A stretch of 64,000 nucleotides of DNA. Origin: Chelatococcus sambhunathii. GTDB lineage: Bacteria; Pseudomonadota; Alphaproteobacteria; Rhizobiales; Beijerinckiaceae. The translations under genes were made by a program, and so were the position numbers. Below are positions 51,219-60,415 of this stretch, one piece after another. The notes below the pieces were generated by a model. It saw only the letters and a program-made list of their open reading frames with translations. It had not been told where the DNA came from and ran no database searches. Position 1 is the stretch's first letter, and each line of letters starts with the position of its first letter. The DNA lies in assembly GCF_001418005.1 (NCBI RefSeq), contig NZ_LIOL01000003.1, forward strand, positions 372,001-436,000. The letters run 5' to 3'.

Positions 51219-52069
51219 CAGGCGCTCCGATCCCGGATCTTCTGCGGCAGGTTGTCGATCAGCAGGTTCACCGCGATCGTCAGGCTCGCGATGGCAAAGG
51301 AGGGCGCCATCACCGCCGGAGCGCCGAAAGGCAGGCCACCGATGTTCTCGCGCACCAGCGCTCCCCAGTCGGCCTCGGGCGGCTGCACGCCGAGCCCGAG
51401 GAAGGACAGGCCCGAGAGCAGCAGCACGATGAAGACGAAGCGGATGCCGACGTCGGCGAAGACCGGGCCGATGATGTTCGGCAGGATCTCCGAGCCGATC
51501 AGATAGCCCAGCTTCTCGCCGCGGATGCGGGCCACGGTCACGAAATCCATCGTGTTGACGTTGACGGCGAGCGCCCGGGCGAAGCGATAGGAGCCAGGCG
51601 TATAGATGATGGCGAGCGTCAGGATGAGCACCGGGATCGAGGAGCCGACGCCGGCCACGACGACGAGGCCGAAGAGCTTGCTGGGGATGGAGTTCAAGGC
51701 ATCGAGGAAACGGCTGAGGGCCGCATCGAACCACCCGCCGCTGACGGCAGCGGCCATGCCGAGCGTCACCCCGGCGGTGCAGGCGATGAGCGTCGCGGCG
51801 AGCGAAATGCCGACCGTGTAGCGCGCGCCCAACAGGATGCGCGAGAGCATGTCGCGTCCGAGATAGTCGGTCCCGAGCGGGAACTCGGCGCTCATCGGGC
51901 CGAAGTAGTCGAGATCGACGATGTCGCCGACGCCGTGCGGCGTCAGGTAGGGCGCCAGGACCGCGACCGCCGCCCAGGTGATGACGACGGCGAGGCTCGC
52001 CCAGCCGGTCAGGTTGAACCGGTAGCCCGGAAGGCGCGGCTTGAAGGTGGGGGAGACGTCGATGGCCAT
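51218..52069 (-). CDS. Peptide-type ABC permease (DppC-like)
   Basis: A 283-residue inner-membrane permease with the DppC/OppC N-terminal TM segment, the periplasmic HPLGTDYLGRDMLSR-like stretch (FPLGTDYLGRDMLSRILLGA) and the loop ARIRGEKLGYLIGSEILPN that contacts the ATPase. It begins three bases after the DppB-like gene stops. It pairs with that protein to import peptides, opines or similar amino compounds. Confidence 0.94.
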   Translation of the reverse strand: MAIDVSPTFKPRLPGYRFNLTGWASLAVVITWAAVAVLAPYLTPHGVGDIVDLDYFGPMSAEFPLGTDYLGRDMLSRILLGARYTVGISLAATLIACTAGVTLGMAAAVSGGWFDAALSRFLDALNSIPSKLFGLVVVAGVGSSIPVLILTLAIIYTPGSYRFARALAVNVNTMDFVTVARIRGEKLGYLIGSEILPNIIGPVFADVGIRFVFIVLLLSGLSFLGLGVQPPEADWGALVRENIGGLPFGAPAVMAPSFAIASLTIAVNLLIDNLPQKIRDRSA

Positions 52070-52072
52070 GGC

Positions 52073-53023
52073 TCAGCGCAGCTTCGGGTTCGACAGGATG
52101 GCGATGATGTCCGCCGTCGTGATCAGCAGCAGGTAGACGAAGCAGAAGATCATCGCGCAGCTCTGGATGAGTGGCAGGTCGCGCGTCGACACCGCATCGA
52201 CCATCAGTTTGGCGATGCCGGGATAGTTGAAGATCGTCTCGACGATGATGACCCCGCCGAGCAGGTAGGAGAGTGACAGGGCCACGGCGTTGACAATCGG
52301 CCCGAGTGCATTGGGCAGCGCATGGCGCAGCACGATGCGCGTGCGGGACGCGCCCTTGAGCCGCGCCATCTCGACGTAAGGAGTGTTGAGCGCCTCGATG
52401 ACGGCTGCCCGCGTCATGCGGATCATCTGCGCCGAGATGACGAAGCTCAGGGTGAAGACCGGCATGGCGTAGATGCGGATGAGTTCGCCGAAGGAATCGA
52501 CGTTGCGCGTGATCGAGAGCGAGGGCAGCCATTTCAGCCAGACGGCGAAGATCAGGACGCCCGCGGTCGCCACCATGAACTCGGGGACCGATATCACCGT
52601 GATCGTGGCCGTCGTGATGGCGCGGTCGTAGAGCGTGCCGCGCAGCATGGCCGAGGTGATGCCCAGGGCGAGCGCGATCGGCACCGAGAACAGTGCCGTG
52701 GCGGCCGCGAGCTGCAGCGAGCTCTTGAGGCGGCCACCGATCAGCTGCGCGATCGGCATGTTGTTGGCGTAGGACGTGCCGAGATCGCCCGTCACCAGGC
52801 CGCCGAGCCAATAGAAGAAGCGCAGGATCGCCGGATCGTCGAGATGCATGGCCGCGCGCAGGCCGGCCACGGCCTCGGGTGTCGCGGCCTGGCCGAGGAG
52901 AACCTCGGCCACGTCACCGGGCAGGATCTGCGTCGCGCCGAACACGACGAAGGACACCACGAAGAGGGTGAACAACGCGACGAGAAGGCGGCCGCCCAGC
53001 AGGGACAACAGGTGAGTGTTCAT
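52073..53023 (-). CDS. Peptide-type ABC permease (DppB-like)
   Basis: A 316-residue permease starting MNTHLLSLLGGRLLVALFTL. It has the DppB-type ILPGDVAEVLLGQAATPEAV, LDDPAILRFFYWLGGLVTGD and the ATPase-contact loop EMARLKGASRTRIVLRHALP. RBS AGGAGCG precedes ATG 53023. It lies 154 bases after the binding-protein gene; that gap contains a GCCGGA/TCCGGC stem near 53117-53133, which could stabilise the receptor transcript. Confidence 0.94.
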   Translation of the reverse strand: MNTHLLSLLGGRLLVALFTLFVVSFVVFGATQILPGDVAEVLLGQAATPEAVAGLRAAMHLDDPAILRFFYWLGGLVTGDLGTSYANNMPIAQLIGGRLKSSLQLAAATALFSVPIALALGITSAMLRGTLYDRAITTATITVISVPEFMVATAGVLIFAVWLKWLPSLSITRNVDSFGELIRIYAMPVFTLSFVISAQMIRMTRAAVIEALNTPYVEMARLKGASRTRIVLRHALPNALGPIVNAVALSLSYLLGGVIIVETIFNYPGIAKLMVDAVSTRDLPLIQSCAMIFCFVYLLLITTADIIAILSNPKLR

Positions 53024-53177
53024 CGGGCGCTCCTGCAGCTGATGGCTCCAGGGAGAGTGTGACACGAGGAAGGAGGACCGGGCCACATGGGACCCGGCCC
53101 GCGAGCACCTCGTGCCGGCCGGATGCCGTCCGGCAGCGAAATGCCTTGTGCTCAACGTGCTACAAGGCAAGCAAGAT

Positions 53178-54791
53178 TCAGGCCTCGAGCCACACGTATT
53201 CGGCGAAGGCATAGCCCATCATGCCGCCGAGCGGGTTGGGCTGGAGACCCTTTAGCTTACTGGAGATGGCGTCGACGTTCGAGATGTAGACGGGGATCGC
53301 GGTGCCTGCCTCTTCGGCGACCATCACCTGCATCTCGCCGTAGATCTCCTTGCGCTTGGCCTCGTCGAGCGAGCCGCGGGCCTCGAGGAGCATCTGGTCG
53401 AACTTCTCGGACTTGTACCGGCTCTCGTTCCACGGTGCGGTGGAGGCATAGAGCAGCGAGAACAGGATGTCCGGGGTCGGCCGCGGGTTGATGTTGCCGA
53501 AGTGGACGGGCGCCTTCAGCCAGTAGTTCGACCAATAGCCGTCGGACGGCACGCGCTGGATGTCGAACTTCATGCCGATGGCGTTGCCGGCCTGCTGAAC
53601 GAGGACCGCCATGTCGATGGCCGCATTGGCCGCCTCGGAGGTGACGATGGGGATCGACTGGCCGAGGAGGCCCGCTTTCTCAAAGTGGAATTTCGCCTTC
53701 TCGGGATCGAACGCCTTCGGCTTCAATTCCTTGTTGTGATAGATATTGGCGGGTGAGACGGGCTGGTCGTTGGCGATCTCCGCAAGACCGCGCAGCGCCG
53801 ATTTCTGGATCTGCTCCCGGTTGAGCAGGTATTTCATGCCCGTCACGAAATCCATCTTGTCGCCCGGAGCCATGTCGAGGCGCATGTTGAGGTTCGTGTA
53901 GTTGCCGGAGGTCGTCTTCGACAGGGCGACGCCAGGCTGGCTCTCGACGAGCCTCATCGAGCGGGGGCTGATCGCGGCCGCGAGCTGGATGTCGCCGGCC
54001 AGGAGCGCGTTGACGCGGGCCGTATCCTCCGAGATGGCAAAGAATTCGAATGAATCGAGGTTTGCCCCGCCAGGCTTGAAGTAGTTCTTGTTCTTCACGC
54101 CGATCGAGCGCACGCCGGGCTCGAAGTTTTCGCAGACGAAGGCGCCCGTGCCATTCGCCTTCGAGAAATCGGTGGTGCCATCGGCGATGATCATGAAATG
54201 GTGCATCGCCAGGATGGTCGGCAGGTCGCTGTTCGGCGCCGCCAGCGTGATCTGGACCGTCAGCGGGTCGACAGCCTTGAAGTCGACCATCTGCTTGGCA
54301 ATGGCGTTCACCTTCGAGCCGGTGGCCGGATCGAGATGCCGTTTCAGCGAATAGATGACGTCGGCAGAGGTGAGCGGCCGGCCGTCGTGGAAGGTCACGC
54401 CTTTCTTCAGCCTGATCGTCCAGACCTTGGCATCCTCCGTGCCGATCGCCTCGGCGAGTTCCATCTGCAGGACGCCGCCCTGGTTGAGGAAGGTGAGCCG
54501 ATTGTAGAAGGCGCAGCAGCGGACATAGTCCGTCGAGAGTGAGGCCTTGGCCGGGTCGAGCGTGTCGGCGGTGGAGGACGACCAGCCGGCCGCCTTCAGG
54601 TGGCCGCCCTTGACCGGGGTATCAGCCAGCGCCGTGCTGGCGCGGGCGAGTACGAGGCTGCCGGCGGAGGCCGCGAGGCCGCCGGCCATCAACATCTGCA
54701 GGAGGTCGCGGCGGCTGGCGCCGCGGCGGATGGCATGTTCGACAAGGGCGTCGTCAGCGCCCGTCCAGCTGGAGGTGATCTTCTCGCTCAC
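53178..54791 (-). CDS. Family 5 extracellular solute-binding protein
   Basis: A 537-residue periplasmic receptor of the DppA/OppA class. The start is GTG at 54791 with AAGGGAAAG upstream. A twin-arginine-like signal, SRRDLLQMLMAGGLAAS, sits after about 25 polar residues, ending ALA. Typical blocks are KVWTIRLKKGVTFHDGRPLT and SADVIYSLKRH, and later PAFDPEKAKF-like KAFDPEKAKFHFEKAG. Such receptors bind peptides, opines, nickel or quaternary amines. The catabolic genes that follow on the plus and minus strands suggest an amine or amino-acid derivative. Confidence 0.92.
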   Translation of the reverse strand: MSEKITSSWTGADDALVEHAIRRGASRRDLLQMLMAGGLAASAGSLVLARASTALADTPVKGGHLKAAGWSSSTADTLDPAKASLSTDYVRCCAFYNRLTFLNQGGVLQMELAEAIGTEDAKVWTIRLKKGVTFHDGRPLTSADVIYSLKRHLDPATGSKVNAIAKQMVDFKAVDPLTVQITLAAPNSDLPTILAMHHFMIIADGTTDFSKANGTGAFVCENFEPGVRSIGVKNKNYFKPGGANLDSFEFFAISEDTARVNALLAGDIQLAAAISPRSMRLVESQPGVALSKTTSGNYTNLNMRLDMAPGDKMDFVTGMKYLLNREQIQKSALRGLAEIANDQPVSPANIYHNKELKPKAFDPEKAKFHFEKAGLLGQSIPIVTSEAANAAIDMAVLVQQAGNAIGMKFDIQRVPSDGYWSNYWLKAPVHFGNINPRPTPDILFSLLYASTAPWNESRYKSEKFDQMLLEARGSLDEAKRKEIYGEMQVMVAEEAGTAIPVYISNVDAISSKLKGLQPNPLGGMMGYAFAEYVWLEA

Positions 54792-54854
54792 GGTCTTTCC
54801 CTTCTCTGGTTTGTCGCCGGCGTTTGCCGCCGGCTTTTTGTCCGGTTCCGCCTT

Positions 54855-55571
54855 TCAGGCGGCCGGTTTGGTCCCGGCGGCATCGGCGAGGCCGGCCATC
54901 GAGATGAAATGGAAGTCGGGCTCGGTGAAGCGCTCGGGCTCGATCGTGCCGCCATAGCCGGGCTGGGCATGGCGCCGCTGGATCCAGCAATTGGTGAGGC
55001 CGAGCCGGCGCGAGATGCCGATGTCGTGGTACTGGCTCTGCGCCACGTGCAGGATCTCGTCGCGCGAGCCGCCGTCCTTCTCGACGAAGGCGAAGACGTG
55101 CTCGAAGAAGGCGGGATCGGGCTTTTCCGTCCCGGTGTCGTCGACCGTGAAGCCGGCGTAGAACGGATCGCCGAGGGCGCGGGAGAAGTGCGCGAAGGCC
55201 CAGCGCTGGGCATTGGTCATGGCGATGAGCTTGTAGCGCCGCGCCAGCCGTGCGAGCGCGTCGGCACTGTCGGGGAAGGGCCGCCAGTCGTTCACGCTGT
55301 CCCGCAGGCGCTCGCCATCGGCGGCGCCCGAGGGCAGGCCCAGCTGCGGCGCGATCACACCATAGACCCGGGCGAGGTCGTCGGGGAAATGCCCGGCATC
55401 CGGCATGTAGCGGGCGGCGCGATAAAGCGCGAGGGCCTCCTCGCCGTCGAAGGAGACGCCGGCCTCCCGGGCGATCTCCTCAAGGCAGCCGACGAGGCCG
55501 CCCTCGAAATCGATCAGCGTGCCCACGACGTCGAAGGTCATGTAGCGGAAATCGGCGAAACTCTTGGCCAT
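54855..55571 (-). CDS. HAD-superfamily hydrolase, haloacid dehalogenase type II-like
   Basis: A 238-residue cytoplasmic HAD hydrolase. Motif I is TFDVVGTLID (nucleophile D14), motif II is AMTNA and motif III/IV is TEKPDPAFFEHV. The lack of the second Asp in motif I (DxV rather than DxD) is typical of the 2-haloacid dehalogenase branch rather than phosphatases. The start at 55571 has GGAGGGACC upstream. It heads the unit with the peptide transporter, 63 bases before the receptor gene. A true dehalogenase role is not implied by the context; it may act on a catabolic intermediate. Confidence 0.87.
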   Translation of the reverse strand: MAKSFADFRYMTFDVVGTLIDFEGGLVGCLEEIAREAGVSFDGEEALALYRAARYMPDAGHFPDDLARVYGVIAPQLGLPSGAADGERLRDSVNDWRPFPDSADALARLARRYKLIAMTNAQRWAFAHFSRALGDPFYAGFTVDDTGTEKPDPAFFEHVFAFVEKDGGSRDEILHVAQSQYHDIGISRRLGLTNCWIQRRHAQPGYGGTIEPERFTEPDFHFISMAGLADAAGTKPAA

Positions 55572-55743
55572 GGTCCCTCCGCCTCATCCCGCGTATCGCC
55601 GGCGGGACATCCCGTGATCACCTGCAAAGCACAGTCACGTCATCGCCGCGCCGCTCGGGCGCCTCTTGCGATGCTCACGCTCTGTTCCCCTGCCGCGTCT
55701 GCGTCGGCTCTGAACGCTACTGTCTCACCGCCCGGATCGCCGG

Positions 55744-55803
55744 ATTCGCCGAATGTCGAAAATCCGGCGGCACAAAATTCCGAATTCGCCGGCCTGGCGG
55801 AAT
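55744..55803. promoter_or_regulatory. Cluster of ATTC-type dyads upstream of HAD/transporter unit
   Basis: ATTC-GCC-GAAT at 55744-55754 and the longer inverted repeat ATTCCG...CGGAAT at 55777-55803 share the ATTC/GAAT half-site. They lie in the 268-base gap between the transaminase and HAD genes, about 170-230 bases before the HAD start. They could be operator sites for the nearby Lrp-type or another regulator. This is inferred only from symmetry and position. Confidence 0.35.
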
Positions 55804-55839
55804 ATCGGCTGCGGCGCCGGCCGGGCCGCAGCCCCTGCC

Positions 55840-57216
55840 TCATGCCATCGCGGCGCGCACGTCCGGGTCGGCGAGCGTCTCGTCGAGCGTCGCCCGCGTG
55901 CGCTCGACGATGGCGTCGATCTCGGCCTCGGTGCAGCACAAGGGCGGCGCAAAGCCGAGCACGCCGTTGCCGAAGGCGCGGATGATGAGGCCGTTGTTCC
56001 AGGCCCGGTCGAAGATACGCTGCGCCGGCAGAGAGGCCGCCGGCAGAGGGGTCTTCCGCGCCTTGTCGATCACGAGCTCGACGGCGGCCAGCATACCGCG
56101 GCCGCGCACCTCGCCGACGAGCGGGTGGTCGGCGAGGCTGCGCAGCCCTTCCATCAGCCGCCTGCCGGCCTTGCGGCCGTTGTCGAGCAGCCCCGCTTCA
56201 TAGAGGCGCAGCACCTCGAGCCCCACCGCGGCGCTGACCGGATGGGCGGAATAGGTATAGCCGTGGCCGATCGTCGCCGCGCCCGCCCCATCGGCGATGA
56301 CGTTGTAGACGTTGCTCGACATCAGTACGGCCCCCATGGGCACGTAGCCGGCGGTCAGGCCCTTGGCGGTCGTCATCAGGTCAGGGATGATGCCTTCGTC
56401 CTCGCAGGCGAAGAGCGGGCCGGTGCGCCCGAAACCCGTGATCACCTCGTCGGCGACGAAGAGGATGTCGAGCTCCCGACACAGATCGCGCATCGCCTTG
56501 ATCCAGCCGGGTGGCGGCACCAGGACGCCGCCCGACCCCTGGATCGGCTCGCAATAGAAGGCGGCGACGCGCTCGGGGCCGCCGAGGGCGTCGACCTTCG
56601 CCCTGAGCGCCGCGAGCGACGCGGCGATGACGGCCGCCGGCTCGGAGCCGGCCGGATTCCGGTAGGTATAGTGCGACGGAATCTTGTGCTGCCAGTCGTA
56701 GGGCACACCGAAGCCGGCATGGAAGACGGGCAGCGCCGTCAGCCCGGCACCGACGGTGGACGAGCCGTGATAGCCCTGCTCGATGGAGATGAACTGGTCC
56801 TTCTGCGGCTTGCCGCGCGCCTGCTGGTAATAGCGGATGAAGCGCACCGTGCTGTCGATGGCGTCGGAGCCGCCCAGCGTGAAATAGACATGGTCGAGAT
56901 CGCCGGGGGCCCGCTCGGCGAGCGCCGCCGCGAGCCGGATGGCCGGTTCGGAGCCGAGGCCGAAGTAGCCTGTCGCGTAGGGCAGTTCCCGCATCTGGTT
57001 GGCGGCGGCCTCGACGATGCTGTCGTGGCCATAGCCGGCATTGACGCACCACAGCCCGGCAAAGCCGTCGATGAGCTGGCGGCCGGTCGCGTCGGTGACG
57101 GTCGCGCCCTTGGCGGAGCGCAGCACGCGGACTCCGGCCTTCTCGTGGCCGCGATAGGAGGCGACCGGGTGGACCCAGTGGGCGCGATCGAGCTCGATCA
57201 GCGAATTGCTCAACAT
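55840..57216 (-). CDS. Class III aminotransferase (omega-amino acid/diamine type)
   Basis: A 458-residue PLP enzyme, normal length for omega-amino-acid:pyruvate or putrescine-type transaminases. It has the substrate-side DGFAGLWCVNAGYGH, the cofactor strand FVADEVITGFGRTG and the PLP lysine in MTTAKGLTAGYVPMGAV. RBS GGAG precedes ATG 57216. It would turn a terminal amine into a semialdehyde, feeding the dehydrogenases at 60416 and 62951. The GNAT gene is 13 bases upstream in the same direction. Putrescine, gamma-aminobutyrate and beta-alanine are all possible substrates. Confidence 0.92.
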   Translation of the reverse strand: MLSNSLIELDRAHWVHPVASYRGHEKAGVRVLRSAKGATVTDATGRQLIDGFAGLWCVNAGYGHDSIVEAAANQMRELPYATGYFGLGSEPAIRLAAALAERAPGDLDHVYFTLGGSDAIDSTVRFIRYYQQARGKPQKDQFISIEQGYHGSSTVGAGLTALPVFHAGFGVPYDWQHKIPSHYTYRNPAGSEPAAVIAASLAALRAKVDALGGPERVAAFYCEPIQGSGGVLVPPPGWIKAMRDLCRELDILFVADEVITGFGRTGPLFACEDEGIIPDLMTTAKGLTAGYVPMGAVLMSSNVYNVIADGAGAATIGHGYTYSAHPVSAAVGLEVLRLYEAGLLDNGRKAGRRLMEGLRSLADHPLVGEVRGRGMLAAVELVIDKARKTPLPAASLPAQRIFDRAWNNGLIIRAFGNGVLGFAPPLCCTEAEIDAIVERTRATLDETLADPDVRAAMA

Positions 57217-57229
57217 GACGGTTCTCCGG

Positions 57230-58084
57230 TTATCCGAGCGCCTGGCTGGCGAGGGCGAAGGGCTTGCAAGGGGCCGACGGACCGGGCCGCGCGGGCCCGG
57301 TGCACATGGCGATGCCGCCGCCCACCTCCTCGAGGCCGCAGGCGGCGAGCCAGGGCGAAAGGTGCGTGAGCGCGGGCGTGTCGACGCGCAGGAAGGCGCC
57401 GGGGCGGGCCGCCATCAGAAAGGCGATCAGGGCCTGCGCCTCCTCTTCGCTGCCGGCGATCACCGGCCCGATCACCTCGCCGCGCCCGAAGGGACGCAAC
57501 ACGCCGTAGCCCGCAACCTGCCCGTCGGCAGCGCGCAGGACGGCCATGCGCCCCGCTTCGGCGAGGAGGTGCAGCAAGGGGCCCCGGTCCATGCCGAGGG
57601 CGAGACGATCGAGCGCGGCGATCGCCGCCAGATCTCCGGCGCCGGCCCAGGCGACCCGGCCACTTTGCGGCATCGCAACCGCTGCGATCCCGTCGGGCAC
57701 GCCTTGGTGCTGGCGGATCTCGTGCGTCGCGCGGAAGCCGAGCTTTTCATAGAGCGGCAGCCCCTCCGCGGTCGCGATGAGGCGGCATTCCAGCGGGCCG
57801 GCGGCGGCGAGGGCCCTGTCCATCAGCCGCCGGCCGAGGCCGCAGCCGCGCATCGCTGCTGCAACGATGACCATGTTGATGGTCGCGGCGGTGTCGCCGA
57901 AGGGCGTCATCATCGCCGTGCCGACGACGGCGCCGTCCTCCAAGGCGACGAAGCCGCGGCTGAGCGACAGGACCATTGCCCAGTCCTCGCGTCGATGCGG
58001 CCAGTTTGCCTCCCGCGACAGGACGTGGGCGCCGTCGAGGTGGCTTTCGTCGAAAATCGCGAGGTCGATGGTGTCCTGCTTCAT
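57230..58084 (-). CDS. GNAT N-acetyltransferase with C-terminal extension
   Basis: A 284-residue protein. The N-terminal 140 residues are a GNAT domain with the acetyl-CoA loop AAAMRGCGLGRRLMDRAL and the ATAEGLPLYEKLGFRATHE ending. The C-terminal half (GRVAWAGAGDLAAIAALDRL, PGAFLRVDTPALTHLSPWL) is a second, diverged GNAT-like domain as in YitH-type proteins. It is co-transcribed with the class III transaminase. Acetylation of the amine substrate or its product is a reasonable guess. Confidence 0.88.
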   Translation of the reverse strand: MKQDTIDLAIFDESHLDGAHVLSREANWPHRREDWAMVLSLSRGFVALEDGAVVGTAMMTPFGDTAATINMVIVAAAMRGCGLGRRLMDRALAAAGPLECRLIATAEGLPLYEKLGFRATHEIRQHQGVPDGIAAVAMPQSGRVAWAGAGDLAAIAALDRLALGMDRGPLLHLLAEAGRMAVLRAADGQVAGYGVLRPFGRGEVIGPVIAGSEEEAQALIAFLMAARPGAFLRVDTPALTHLSPWLAACGLEEVGGGIAMCTGPARPGPSAPCKPFALASQALG

Positions 58085-58406
58085 GTGCCTCGGTCCGTTT
58101 CACTTGCTCCATGAATAAGACGGGCACAGGCGCAGTTGCTCTTGTGGATCGGCACTGAGCGACATCTTCGGCCGAAGGAGCGGGCGGGGACCGCATGGAA
58201 TGCCAAAGTCCTCCGGCACTGGGATGGGCGAAGGGCCCCCTCCGGCAGGCCGGCGGCGGTGACCGGCGCAACTGTCTGCCAAAGGCCGAGAGGCAGACGG
58301 CACTTTGTGCTCCCCAGCGGCGGCAATGCGGTGCCCGGGGCCGGATCCGCCCGGACTATGATCGGTGTGGGAGCGAACCGACCTTTCGCCAGCAGGGAAT
58401 GAACCC
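58085..58406. other. Divergent control region
   Basis: This 322-base gap separates the divergent GNAT and HAD genes. It contains a perfect 12-base palindrome, CTTCGGCCGAAG (58166-58177), and an inverted repeat TCTGCC...GGCAGA near 58275-58297. Either could be an operator for the catabolic cluster. I see no gene in it. Confidence 0.5.
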
Positions 58407-59075
58407 ATGAGCGCCTTCAAGCCCAAATACGTCACCTTCGATTGCTACGGCACGCTGATCTACTTCGCCATGGCCGATGCCGCGCGCACGCTCTACGGCG
58501 AGAGGCTTAACGAGCCGCGCATGCAGCAGTTCCTCGCCGATTTCGCCGCCTATCGGCTCGACGAGGTGCTCGGCGCCTGGAAGCCGTATGAGGAAGTGGT
58601 CTACAACGCGCTCGCGCGGACCTGTCGCAGGAACGATGTCGCCTTCCGCCCGGAAGATGCGCGCTGGGTCTACGAGCAGGTCCCGACCTGGGGGCCGCAT
58701 CCGGACGTGCCGGCCGGCCTCGCGAAGGTGGCCAAGGAAATCCCGCTCGTTATCCTCTCGAACGCGATGGATGCGCAGATCCCGTCCAATGTCGCCAAGC
58801 TCGGCGCGCCGTTCCATGCCGTCTACACGGCCGAGCAGGCCGGCGCCTACAAGCCGCGCTTCAAGGCCTTCGAATACATGTTCGACATGCTGGGCTGCGG
58901 GCCGGAGGACATCGTGCACTGCTCGTCCTCGTTCCGCTACGATCTCATGTCGGCACACGATCTCGGCATCACGCACAAGGTCTGGGTGAACCGCGGCCAC
59001 GAGCCGGCGAACCCCTACTACGGCTACGTCGAGATCAAGGACATCTCGGGACTTCCTGGCGTCTTCGGCCTGTGA
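58407..59075 (+). CDS. HAD-superfamily hydrolase, haloacid dehalogenase type II-like (second copy)
   Basis: A 222-residue HAD protein with motif I TFDCYGTLIYF, motif II ILSNAMD and the lysine region GAYKPRFKAFEY. DxYGT is the classical L-2-haloacid dehalogenase form. It is a distant paralogue of the HAD protein at 54855-55571. The ATG at 58407 has AGCAGGGA upstream. The FAD oxidoreductase follows after ten bases, so the two are co-transcribed. Two HAD dehalogenase-type proteins around one amine cluster is unusual and suggests a dedicated step. Confidence 0.88.
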   Translation: MSAFKPKYVTFDCYGTLIYFAMADAARTLYGERLNEPRMQQFLADFAAYRLDEVLGAWKPYEEVVYNALARTCRRNDVAFRPEDARWVYEQVPTWGPHPDVPAGLAKVAKEIPLVILSNAMDAQIPSNVAKLGAPFHAVYTAEQAGAYKPRFKAFEYMFDMLGCGPEDIVHCSSSFRYDLMSAHDLGITHKVWVNRGHEPANPYYGYVEIKDISGLPGVFGL

Positions 59076-59085
59076 GGCTCAGCCC

Positions 59086-60363
59086 ATGCAGTTCCGGTCC
59101 TACTGGCACGACACGGCGCCGCCCTTCGCGGGCGCAGCCTCCGGCCCGGTCGAGGGCGCCTATGACGTCGCCGTCGTCGGCGGCGGCTTCACGGGGCTCG
59201 CTGCCGCGCGTGCGCTCGCGATGGCGGGTGCAAAAGTCGTGGTGCTGGAGGCCGGCACCGTCGGTTGCGGCGCCTCCGGCCGCAACGGCGGCCATCTCAA
59301 CAACGGCCTCGCGCACAGCTTCATCGCCGCCAAGGCGGCGCTGGGGACCGAGCGGGCGATCGCGCTCTACAAAGCCTTCGACGATGCGGTCGACACGATC
59401 GAGCGCCTCGTCGCCGAGGAGGGCATCGATTGCGCCTTCCGCCGCGCCGGCAAGCTGAAGCTCGCCTCCAAGCCCGGGCATCTCGACGCGATCGCGCGCA
59501 ACTTCGAGGCGGTGCATCGCGAGGTCGATCCCGACACGGCCCTCCTCGGCCGGGCGGATCTTGCCGGCGAGATCGGCTCCGACGGCTTCCACGGCGCCAT
59601 GCTCTCGAAGAAGAGCGCCATGATGCACATGGGTCGCTTCGTCACCGGCATGGCCGACGCGGCCGTGCGGTACGGCGCGGTGATCCACGAACATGCGCCC
59701 GTGACCGCACGGCGGGAGAAGGGCGGTCGGCATCTCCTCGGCACGCCGCGCGGCAGCCTTTCGGCCAGGGAGGTGCTGCTGGCGACAGGGGCCTACACGA
59801 GCGGGCCCTTCGCCTGGTTCCGGCGGCGCATCATCGCGGTGGGCAGCTTCATCATCGCGACGCGGCCATTGAGCGAGGCCGAGATCGCGGCGACCATGCC
59901 GGGCAACCGCACCGCGGTGACCTCGCTCAACATCGGCAACTACTTCCGCCTCGCGCCCGACAACCGCCTGATCTTCGGCGGGCGCGCGCGTTTCTCGGCC
60001 ACCTCCGATGAGGCGTCCGATGCAATGAGCGGCGCCATCCTGCGGGCGAGCCTTGCACGCATCTTCCCCCAGCTGGCCGATGTCGAGATCGACTATTGCT
60101 GGGGCGGCCTCGTCGACATGACCAGGGACCGCTATCCCCGCGCCGGCCGTACCGACGGCGTCTGGTATGCCATGGGCTATTCCGGCCACGGCGCGCAGTT
60201 GTCGACGCATCTGGGCATGATCATGGCCGATGCGATCCTCGGCCGGTCCGACCGCAATCCCCTGAAGGACCTCGCCTGGCCGGCGGTGCCCGGCCATTTC
60301 GGCAAGCCCTGGTTCCTGCCGCTGGTCGGGCTCTATTACAAGATGCTCGACCGCATCCAGTAG
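59086..60363 (+). CDS. FAD-dependent oxidoreductase (PuuB/DAO-like)
   Basis: A 425-residue flavoprotein starting MQFRSYWHDTA. It has the FAD motif VAVVGGGFTGLAAARALA, the GCGASGRNGGHLNNG stretch characteristic of PuuB/OrdL-type gamma-glutamylputrescine and related oxidases, and a C-terminal GYSGHGAQLSTHLG FAD contact. It would oxidise a primary or secondary amine to an aldehyde or imine. It is coupled to the HAD gene upstream and followed by a strong terminator. No glutamyl-polyamine ligase is in the window, so the PuuB route itself is not complete here. Confidence 0.91.
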   Translation: MQFRSYWHDTAPPFAGAASGPVEGAYDVAVVGGGFTGLAAARALAMAGAKVVVLEAGTVGCGASGRNGGHLNNGLAHSFIAAKAALGTERAIALYKAFDDAVDTIERLVAEEGIDCAFRRAGKLKLASKPGHLDAIARNFEAVHREVDPDTALLGRADLAGEIGSDGFHGAMLSKKSAMMHMGRFVTGMADAAVRYGAVIHEHAPVTARREKGGRHLLGTPRGSLSAREVLLATGAYTSGPFAWFRRRIIAVGSFIIATRPLSEAEIAATMPGNRTAVTSLNIGNYFRLAPDNRLIFGGRARFSATSDEASDAMSGAILRASLARIFPQLADVEIDYCWGGLVDMTRDRYPRAGRTDGVWYAMGYSGHGAQLSTHLGMIMADAILGRSDRNPLKDLAWPAVPGHFGKPWFLPLVGLYYKMLDRIQ

Positions 60364-60378
60364 GCACATGATGCTGCA

Positions 60379-60407
60379 GGCGCCGGGAGGATCCCCCGGC
60401 GCCTTTT
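60379..60407 (+). terminator. Rho-independent terminator
   Basis: A perfect 9-base stem, GGCGCCGGG (60379-60387) and CCCGGCGCC (60395-60403), with a 7-base loop and then TTTT, lies 16 bases after the FAD oxidoreductase stop. It ends the plus-strand unit before the convergent dehydrogenase gene. Confidence 0.9.
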
Positions 60408-60415
60408 CCATGCGC

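Noticed and set aside
51219-52811. Upstream extension of the fused ATPase frame across the permease genes
   Set aside because: The permeases occupy this DNA in the correct frames with conserved motifs, and the ATPase has a family-like start at 51218.
54817-54839. GCCGGC stem with TTTTT, resembling a plus-strand terminator
   Set aside because: No plus-strand gene ends nearby. On the transcribed minus strand the stem is not followed by a T-run, so it is at most a weak intergenic hairpin between the HAD and receptor genes.
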